Shown here: positions 59,701 to 64,000 of the stretch, piece after piece
How positions within the stretch are numbered: position 1 is the stretch's first letter
Layout of the letters: every line of letters begins with the position of its first letter
Made by a program: the position numbers and the translations under genes
Notes under the pieces: model-generated
Databases searched by the model: none
Seen by the model: the letters and a program-made list of their open reading frames with translations, nothing else
What the model was told of the DNA's origin: nothing
DNA from: Suilimivivens sp963638365
Lineage (GTDB): Bacteria; Bacillota; Clostridia; Lachnospirales; Lachnospiraceae
Reading direction: 5' to 3'
Assembly: GCA_963638365.1 (NCBI GenBank)
Contig: CAVHRK010000097.1
Location: 15,536 to 79,535, forward strand
Length of the DNA stretch: 64,000 nucleotides

Positions 59701-60354
59701 ATGAAGAAGGAAACCGGTTCCTTAAAGGATCAGATTAAGAAGTTGGGTGATGTCAACGTCAATGCGATTGAGGATTATAAGAACCTCATGGAGCGTTATA
59801 CCTTCTTAAAGACACAGCATGACGATCTTGTGGAAGCCGAGAAAACACTGGAAGGCATCATTGTGGAACTGGATACGGCGATGCGTAAGCAGTTCCAGGA
59901 GAAGTTCGCTGAGATCAGCCGGGAATTTGATAAGGTATTCAAGGAATTATTTGGTGGTGGAAAGGGAACACTGGAGCTGATGGAGGATGAAGATATCCTC
60001 GAAGCGGGCATCCGGATCATTGCGCAGCCGCCCGGAAAGAAGCTGCAGAACATGATGCAGTTATCCGGTGGAGAAAAGGCCCTTACGGCAATTGCCCTGT
60101 TGTTTGCAATCCAGAACCTGAAGCCGTCCCCGTTCTGTCTGCTTGACGAGATTGAAGCAGCCCTTGATGAGAACAACGTTACCCGGTTTGCAAAGTATTT
60201 ACATAAGCTTACGAAGAATACCCAGTTCATTGTGATTACACACCGGCGTGGAACCATGGAAAAGGCAGACCGGTTATACGGTATTACCATGCAGGAAAAG
60301 GGTGTTTCTACTCTGGTAAGCGTCAATTTGATCGATAAGGAGCTGAGTGAATAA
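56794..60354 (+). CDS. smc: Chromosome segregation protein SMC
   Basis: An 1186-residue condensin ATPase. The N-terminal Walker A is GPNGSGKS (residues 31-38). Coiled coils run about 165-500 and 680-1020. The hinge (about 515-665) contains GVVADIIKVDKKYETAIETA and GGAISGGAF. The C-terminal signature is MQLSGGEKALTAIALLF, with Walker B at CLLDEIEAALDENN. All parts are intact and full length. SMC organises and segregates the chromosome with ScpA and ScpB, which are not in the window. The ribosome site is weak (ACGGA). The stop shares a base with the ftsY ATG. Confidence 0.97.
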   Translation: MYLKCIEIHGFKSFANKIVLQFHNGITGIVGPNGSGKSNVADAVRWVLGEQRIKQLRGASMQDVIFSGTELRKPMGYAYVAITFDNSDHQMAIDYDEVTVARRIYRSGESEYLLNGTPCRLKDVNELFYDTGIGKEGYSIIGQGQIDKILSGKPEERRELFDEAAGIVKFKKRKVAAQKKLEDEKQNLVRVNDILSELEKQVGPLEKQSEKAKIYLKKKEELKTLDVNLFLLENQHLQEQLSAANEKYQIASDDLAETSKRYEQIREEYEKIQAEIEQLDETIEQERNTITDTSVMRGKLEGEINVLKEQIKSAQSNEEHFLSRQQAIQKEIDDRNLDKEGILKDKSVIDEQVAEIEKNRNESREKLLTVQKAIEELNNEIESGKNTIIDALNARATIKSKLGRYDSMTEQINIRKSELTSRILRVKSDEAQQEAVIKSLEEEFEKINEQIRALNDSQQSKEEKLALIREELSKKDQLLRDTQVNYHQEKSKLEALTNLTERYEGYGGSVKKVMERKDQEKGIIGVVADIIKVDKKYETAIETALGGNIQNIVTDDEETAKRMIRFLKDTRSGRATFLPLTSITKPQEFKNPESLKEKGVIGMADELVHLDAKYKNVAKAMLGRIVVVDNVDNAVKIARKYDYGIRMVTLEGELLVPGGAISGGAFKNNSNLLGRRREIEELNEKVKKYLKQVDELLEDIEKTKQERNQLRLSLEEDKAALQKKFIEQNTARLNVIKAEERKNEASEGSVELKNEEREIENQIQEINRSKQEIQQELQDSELLEKNVEQQIKGFTAELEEKRKEESEQSVHVSEWDVEVEKMLQQQNFHQQNVDRIDGEIERLSAELQEVLDSLKESTEAVELKRNNITEIEKTIEASHTTKSDTETKLKDDIAHKEELSAKQKNFFTDRESLAEKMTGLDKEVYRLNSQKERIQENIESQINYMWDEYEITLSDASSMRDETMTDLSAMKKETGSLKDQIKKLGDVNVNAIEDYKNLMERYTFLKTQHDDLVEAEKTLEGIIVELDTAMRKQFQEKFAEISREFDKVFKELFGGGKGTLELMEDEDILEAGIRIIAQPPGKKLQNMMQLSGGEKALTAIALLFAIQNLKPSPFCLLDEIEAALDENNVTRFAKYLHKLTKNTQFIVITHRRGTMEKADRLYGITMQEKGVSTLVSVNLIDKELSE

Positions 60355-61259
60355 TGGCCGGATTTTTTAGCAGATTAAAAAGTATATTCAGTGGATATTC
60401 TGCCATTGATGAGGATTTTTACGAAGAACTCGAAGAAACGCTCATTATGGGAGATATGGGAATCACAGCGACCGAAGAGGTCATGGACGAGCTTCGCCGT
60501 CAGGTGAAGGAACGCCATGTGAAGGAGACTGAGGACTGTAAGGAACTCTTAAAGGAAAGCATTAAAGAGCAGATGCAGGTTCCTGAGGGCGCATACGACT
60601 TCGAGAATCAGCAGTCCGTGATTATGGTGATCGGTGTGAACGGTGTCGGCAAGACCACCTCGGTTGGTAAGCTGGCTGCCATTTATAAAAAGCAGGGGAA
60701 GCGTGTATTGGTTGCAGCCGCGGATACCTTTCGTGCAGCGGCCGGGGAACAGTTGGATGAATGGGCGAAGCGTGCCGGTGTGGAAATTATCAGCGGTGCA
60801 CAGGGAGCCGATCCTTCCAGTGTGATTTTTGATGCGGTCAGTGCGGCAAAAGCGAGAAATGTGGATATCCTGCTTTGTGATACCGCAGGAAGACTCCATA
60901 ATAAGAAGAACCTGATGGAAGAATTAAAGAAGATGAACCGGATTATTGACCGGGAATTTCCCAATGCACATCGTGAAAATCTGGTGGTGCTCGATGGAAC
61001 AACCGGACAGAATGCACTGGTTCAGGCAAGAGAATTCGGTGAAACCGCTGATCTTACCGGTATTATTTTAACCAAGATGGACGGAACGGCCAAGGGAGGA
61101 ATTGCAGTTGCAATTCATGCAGAGCTGGACATTCCGGTGAAATATATTGGCGTTGGAGAAAAACTAGAAGATTTACGGAAGTTTGATGTACAGGAATATG
61201 TGGACGGACTTCTGGAGATGAAAGGCGACGAAGATGGATACGAAAATGCTGACACTTGA
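60354..61259 (+). CDS. ftsY: Signal recognition particle receptor FtsY
   Basis: A 301-residue SRP GTPase that docks ribosome-SRP complexes at the membrane. The acidic A domain of E. coli FtsY is absent, as is normal in Firmicutes, leaving the N domain (1-90) and G domain. Motifs are GVNGVGKTTSVGKLA (G1), DTFRAAAGEQLDEWAKR, DTAGRLHNKKNLMEEL (G3), TKMDGTAKGG (G4) and GVGEKLEDLRKFD near the end. It begins on the last base of the smc stop (TAATG), and its 3' end overlaps ilvA by 26 bases. Confidence 0.97.
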   Translation: MAGFFSRLKSIFSGYSAIDEDFYEELEETLIMGDMGITATEEVMDELRRQVKERHVKETEDCKELLKESIKEQMQVPEGAYDFENQQSVIMVIGVNGVGKTTSVGKLAAIYKKQGKRVLVAAADTFRAAAGEQLDEWAKRAGVEIISGAQGADPSSVIFDAVSAAKARNVDILLCDTAGRLHNKKNLMEELKKMNRIIDREFPNAHRENLVVLDGTTGQNALVQAREFGETADLTGIILTKMDGTAKGGIAVAIHAELDIPVKYIGVGEKLEDLRKFDVQEYVDGLLEMKGDEDGYENADT

Positions 61260-62457
61260 ACGATTTGAAGAGGCTTCTGACATTGTAAGAAAGGTAACAC
61301 AGGAAACGAAACTTGTGTATAGTGACTTTTACAGTGCACAGACCGGAAACAAGGTTTATTTTAAGCCGGAAAACATGCAGTTGACCGGAGCCTACAAATT
61401 AAGAGGCGCATATTATAAGATCAGCACGCTTTCTGATGAAGAACGTGCGAAGGGACTGATTACCGCATCGGCAGGAAACCATGCACAGGGCGTTGCTTAT
61501 GCCGCGAAGTGCTTTGGTGTAAAGGCGGTCATTGTGATGCCGACAACCACACCGCTGATCAAGGTAAACCGTACCAAGGGATATGGTGCAGAAGTAGTTC
61601 TGTATGGCGATGTTTATGATGAGGCCTGTGAGAAGGCTTATGAACTGGCAAAGGAAAACGGATATACCTTCATTCATCCGTTTGATGATCCGGTGGTTGC
61701 AACCGGACAGGGAACCATTGCCATGGAAATTATCAAGGAGCTTCCGGTGGTTGACTATATTTTAGTACCGGTTGGCGGCGGCGGCCTGGCAACGGGTGTT
61801 TCCACACTGGCGAAACTTTTAAATCCGAAGATCAAGGTGATCGGCGTGGAGCCGGAGGGGGCAAACTGCTTACAGGAATCCGTGAAAGCAGGAAAGGTAC
61901 TGACACTTGATCATGTCAGCACTATCGCAGACGGTACTGCGGTAAAGACACCGGGAACCAGGATTTTCCCTTACTTACAGAAAAATCTGGATGACATCAT
62001 CACCGTTCCGGATGAAGAGCTTGTTGTTGCATTCCTTGATATGGTGGAGAATCATAAGATGGTTGTAGAGAATTCGGGACTTCTTACCGTGGCAGCGTTA
62101 AAGCATCTCGATGTGAAGGGCAAGAAGATTGTATCCATCTTAAGTGGTGGTAACATGGATGTCATTACGATGTCTTCCGTTGTCCAGCAGGGACTGATTA
62201 TGAGAGACCGCATTTTTACGGTATCGGTACTTCTTCCGGATAAGCCGGGCGAATTAAGCCATGTAGCCGATGTCATTGCCAAGCAGAACGGTAATGTCAT
62301 TAAACTGGAGCACAACCAGTTCGTATCCATTAACCGTAGTGCGGCTGTAGAACTCCGGATTACGCTGGAAGCATTCGGAACCGAGCATAAGAAACAGATT
62401 ATGGAGGCACTGGAACAGAACGGATACCAGCCGAAGCTTGTACGTGCGAATATTTAA
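61234..62457 (+). CDS. ilvA: Threonine ammonia-lyase (threonine deaminase)
   Basis: A 407-residue PLP enzyme converting threonine to 2-oxobutyrate and ammonia. The PLP lysine is in LTGAYKLRGAYYK (about residue 54), with ASAGNHAQGVAYAAK, the phosphate-binding VGGGGLATGVSTLAK loop, and a C-terminal ACT domain (about 325-400, SVLLPDKPGELSHVADVI). The single ACT domain and length suit the TIGR01127 group, which includes catabolic forms, rather than the longer two-ACT-domain biosynthetic IlvA. It may serve isoleucine synthesis or threonine use. ATG 61234 lies inside ftsY, with AAAGG (61221-61225) upstream; 61246 is an alternative. Confidence 0.93.
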   Translation: MDTKMLTLERFEEASDIVRKVTQETKLVYSDFYSAQTGNKVYFKPENMQLTGAYKLRGAYYKISTLSDEERAKGLITASAGNHAQGVAYAAKCFGVKAVIVMPTTTPLIKVNRTKGYGAEVVLYGDVYDEACEKAYELAKENGYTFIHPFDDPVVATGQGTIAMEIIKELPVVDYILVPVGGGGLATGVSTLAKLLNPKIKVIGVEPEGANCLQESVKAGKVLTLDHVSTIADGTAVKTPGTRIFPYLQKNLDDIITVPDEELVVAFLDMVENHKMVVENSGLLTVAALKHLDVKGKKIVSILSGGNMDVITMSSVVQQGLIMRDRIFTVSVLLPDKPGELSHVADVIAKQNGNVIKLEHNQFVSINRSAAVELRITLEAFGTEHKKQIMEALEQNGYQPKLVRANI

Positions 62458-62486
62458 AAGTCATTGTAACTATTCAGAACATAATT

Positions 62487-62508
62487 TCATGGAGACACAC
62501 CTCCATGA
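62487..62508. other. Small perfect hairpin after ilvA
   Basis: TCATGGAG (62487-62494), loop ACACAC, CTCCATGA (62501-62508). It has no T tract and lies just before the terminator below. It may be a 3'-end RNA structure. Confidence 0.5.
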
Positions 62509-62521
62509 GTAAAATGAAGCG

Positions 62522-62552
62522 AACCACATACAATAGGTATGTGGTTTGTTTT
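62522..62552 (+). terminator. Terminator after ilvA
   Basis: AACCACATA (62522-62530), loop of 7 bases, TATGTGGTT (62538-62546), then TGTTTT. Confidence 0.8.
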
Positions 62553-62590
62553 GAATTACCATGTATATGGGAAAGTAAATGAGGTTTGAT

Positions 62591-63442
62591 ATGAAAAAAT
62601 TAGTTTGGAAATATTTTGGTCTTACAGTGGCGTCTGTTATTTATAGTTGTGGAATTACTTCGTTTATTGATGCGAATAACTTTGCTCCGGGTGGCGTATC
62701 GGGCTTATGTATTTCCTTAAACCGGTTGATTCCGCTTGAAATTGGTACGTTATTTTTCCTGTTAAATATACCGATTCTGATTCTCGGACTCTGGAAATTT
62801 GGGTGGAAATTTATTGCATCTACCCTGTATGAGATTATTCTGATCTCCGGTTTTTCCAACTGGTTTGCAACAAAGGGAGCGGCAACGAACGATCCGATCC
62901 TGGGAGCCTTGTTTGGCGGAGCCCTGATTGCGGTCGGAATGGGAATTGCTTTTAAATGCAGGGCAACAACCGGTGGGATGGATATTATCGTAAAGGTGAT
63001 CAAGCAGAAATTCCCCTATCTTAAGACGGGAACGATTTTCCTGCTTGCAGATGCCATTGTCATTGGTTTTGGTGGTATTGTATTCCGAAACTTAAATGCG
63101 ATTTTTTACAGTGTCCTGGCGGAAGTAGTGACTTCGAGGGTTCTCGACCTGATCCTTTACGGAACAGACGGCGCGAAGCTTCTTTATATCATCAGTGATC
63201 ATTCCGAACAGATTGCAGAGCGGATTCTCACAGAGATTGATTCCGGTGTCACTTATCTGGAAGGAAAGGGCGCCTACCAGAACACAGACAAGAAGGTGAT
63301 TCTGTGCGTCATCCGGAAACAGAGTATGCAGAAAATGGAGGACATCGTCCGCATGGAGGATGAGAATGCCTTTATGATCGTATCAAGTGCATCGGAAATT
63401 TATGGAGAAGGATATAAGAGTTATTTTATGGAAAAATTATAG
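62591..63442 (+). CDS. YitT family membrane protein (DUF161 plus DUF2179)
   Basis: A 283-residue membrane protein with five or six helices in the first 200 residues. Marks are FIDANNFAPGGVSGLCISLN, TLFFLLNIPILILGLWKFG, and FKCRATTGGMDIIVKVI. A cytoplasmic DUF2179 domain of about 80 residues follows (LLYIISDHSEQIAERI and DVTYLEGKG-like GVTYLEGKGAYQNTDKKV). The biochemical role is unknown. ATG 62591 is chosen over 62579 because GAGG (62581-62584) sits between them. Confidence 0.92.
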   Translation: MKKLVWKYFGLTVASVIYSCGITSFIDANNFAPGGVSGLCISLNRLIPLEIGTLFFLLNIPILILGLWKFGWKFIASTLYEIILISGFSNWFATKGAATNDPILGALFGGALIAVGMGIAFKCRATTGGMDIIVKVIKQKFPYLKTGTIFLLADAIVIGFGGIVFRNLNAIFYSVLAEVVTSRVLDLILYGTDGAKLLYIISDHSEQIAERILTEIDSGVTYLEGKGAYQNTDKKVILCVIRKQSMQKMEDIVRMEDENAFMIVSSASEIYGEGYKSYFMEKL

Positions 63443-63483
63443 ATGGTAGATAGGCTGTGGTTTGCAGCATAAATTTTCGCTAT

Positions 63484-64000
63484 CTATTGGGCAGATGTCT
63501 TTTCTTTCGATTGATATTCGGCCAGCTGGGCTTCAAGAGCCTGAATGTGTTGCTGGTAATCGGAGATCTGCTGGTCTTTCTCAGAGAGTTCCCGACTCTG
63601 CTCAGAGAGTTGTTGGCTTTGCTCAGAGATCTGTTGGTTAGCATTTGCCAGATTCTTTTTTAGAGTAGAAATTTCATGTTTTTGGGCAGCAAAATTATTT
63701 TCAATCCCTTTCATGGTCCGGTTGTAATCTTCGCGGGCAAGACATTGCTGACGGATCTGTTCTTCCTGTGTCAGTTCATAGACTGTCTCAGATGCTTCTT
63801 TAAAATAATTATTGTGTTGTGCAAGCATTTGTAATTCCTCCCATGTCTTCGCTTTGAAGAGAGCCGCCCAGTGATCCAGCTGATATTGCTTATCCTCTTC
63901 GGTTGCCAAATCAATACGAGATAAGTTTAACACAGATATGCGTAACTTGTCACTATATAACGTATGATTTTTTACGTTAAGGAACTGGTAAGTAGAGTAG
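63484..64000 (-). CDS. Rpn-family/PD-(D/E)XK transposase-like protein, C-terminal part (cut by window end)
   Basis: On the minus strand the frame is open from the window edge to the stop at 63484, so the GTG at 63933 is internal and the gene continues beyond 64000. The entering residues (YQFLNVKNHTLYSDKLRISV, then LNLSRIDLATEED) match the end of Rpn-type recombination-promoting nucleases, annotated as PD-(D/E)XK family transposases. The catalytic part would lie outside the window. The C-terminal 90 residues form a Gln/Ser-rich coiled coil with repeated SEQS and LSE units (about 63520-63650). Such genes are common and multicopy in Lachnospiraceae. No inverted repeats are visible at this end. 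Confidence 0.82.
   Translation of the reverse strand, partial: YSTYQFLNVKNHTLYSDKLRISVLNLSRIDLATEEDKQYQLDHWAALFKAKTWEELQMLAQHNNYFKEASETVYELTQEEQIRQQCLAREDYNRTMKGIENNFAAQKHEISTLKKNLANANQQISEQSQQLSEQSRELSEKDQQISDYQQHIQALEAQLAEYQSKEKTSAQ

Noticed and set aside
1..64000. CRISPR arrays, tRNA or rRNA genes, prophage or complete insertion sequences
   Set aside because: No regular spaced repeats, cloverleaf sequences, rRNA segments, integrase or paired inverted repeats were seen on reading.

Overview
The window looks like chromosomal DNA from a Gram-positive anaerobe of the class Clostridia, most likely family Lachnospiraceae; I cannot fix the genus. The support is: Firmicutes-type Shine-Dalgarno sites on nearly every gene, pta-ackA acetate formation, a T-box in front of pheST, BspA-type leucine-rich-repeat surface proteins with a class B sortase, several c-di-GMP proteins, and lipoproteins and exported proteins without any outer-membrane components. 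There is no prophage, CRISPR array, rRNA or tRNA, and no complete insertion sequence. A transposase-like (Rpn-family) gene enters at the right edge.

Layout, left to right. 1-3.3 kb: tail of a large, possibly FtsA-like protein, then walJ-type hydrolase, an ACT-domain protein and a PFL-family (UPF0210) protein. 3.3-14.6 kb: an unusual transport locus in which two paralogous solute-binding lipoproteins bracket two MalF/MalG-type permeases, a MacA/HlyD-like adaptor and a MacB-core-like protein; no ATPase is present. A membrane diguanylate cyclase follows directly. 14.6-17.9 kb: KDPG aldolase and KDG kinase, converging on uxaC, which points to hexuronate catabolism and suggests (inference) that the neighbouring transporter may take up uronates. 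17.9-22.4 kb: tmcAL, divergent from pta-ackA, then yceD-rpmF. 22.4-26.6 kb: a membrane EAL phosphodiesterase, a minus-strand run of three small unknown genes starting with a duplicated Cys/Gly/Asn-rich miniprotein, a DUF4190-like membrane protein and a TSCPD-domain protein.

26.7-36.8 kb: a cell-surface island of class B sortase, two LRR surface proteins whose C-terminal sorting signals nearly match each other, and a cytoplasmic subtilisin-like protease. Its promoter carries short palindromes. 36.8-37.05 kb: an independent structured RNA with its own promoter and terminator, most likely 6S RNA. 37.1-40.3 kb: a SpoIID/LytB-domain protein and a YihY membrane protein. 40.3-47.5 kb: T-box, pheS, pheT, M18 aminopeptidase, queA, a PilZ protein and a VanZ protein. 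47.5-49.7 kb: aroF-tyrA on the minus strand. 50-54.6 kb: an EF-G-like GTPase with altered GTPase motifs, and leuS. 54.7-62.5 kb: plsX, acpP, rnc, smc, ftsY and ilvA. The window ends with a YitT protein and the partial Rpn-family gene.

Plausible links between the genes: acetate from pta-ackA lies beside TmcAL, which activates acetate for tRNA modification. c-di-GMP is made (13.3 kb), degraded (22.5 kb) and sensed (46.6 kb) within one window. The commonly seen order pta-ackA-yceD-rpmF-plsX-acpP-rnc-smc-ftsY is present but split in two by about 32 kb that includes the surface-protein island.
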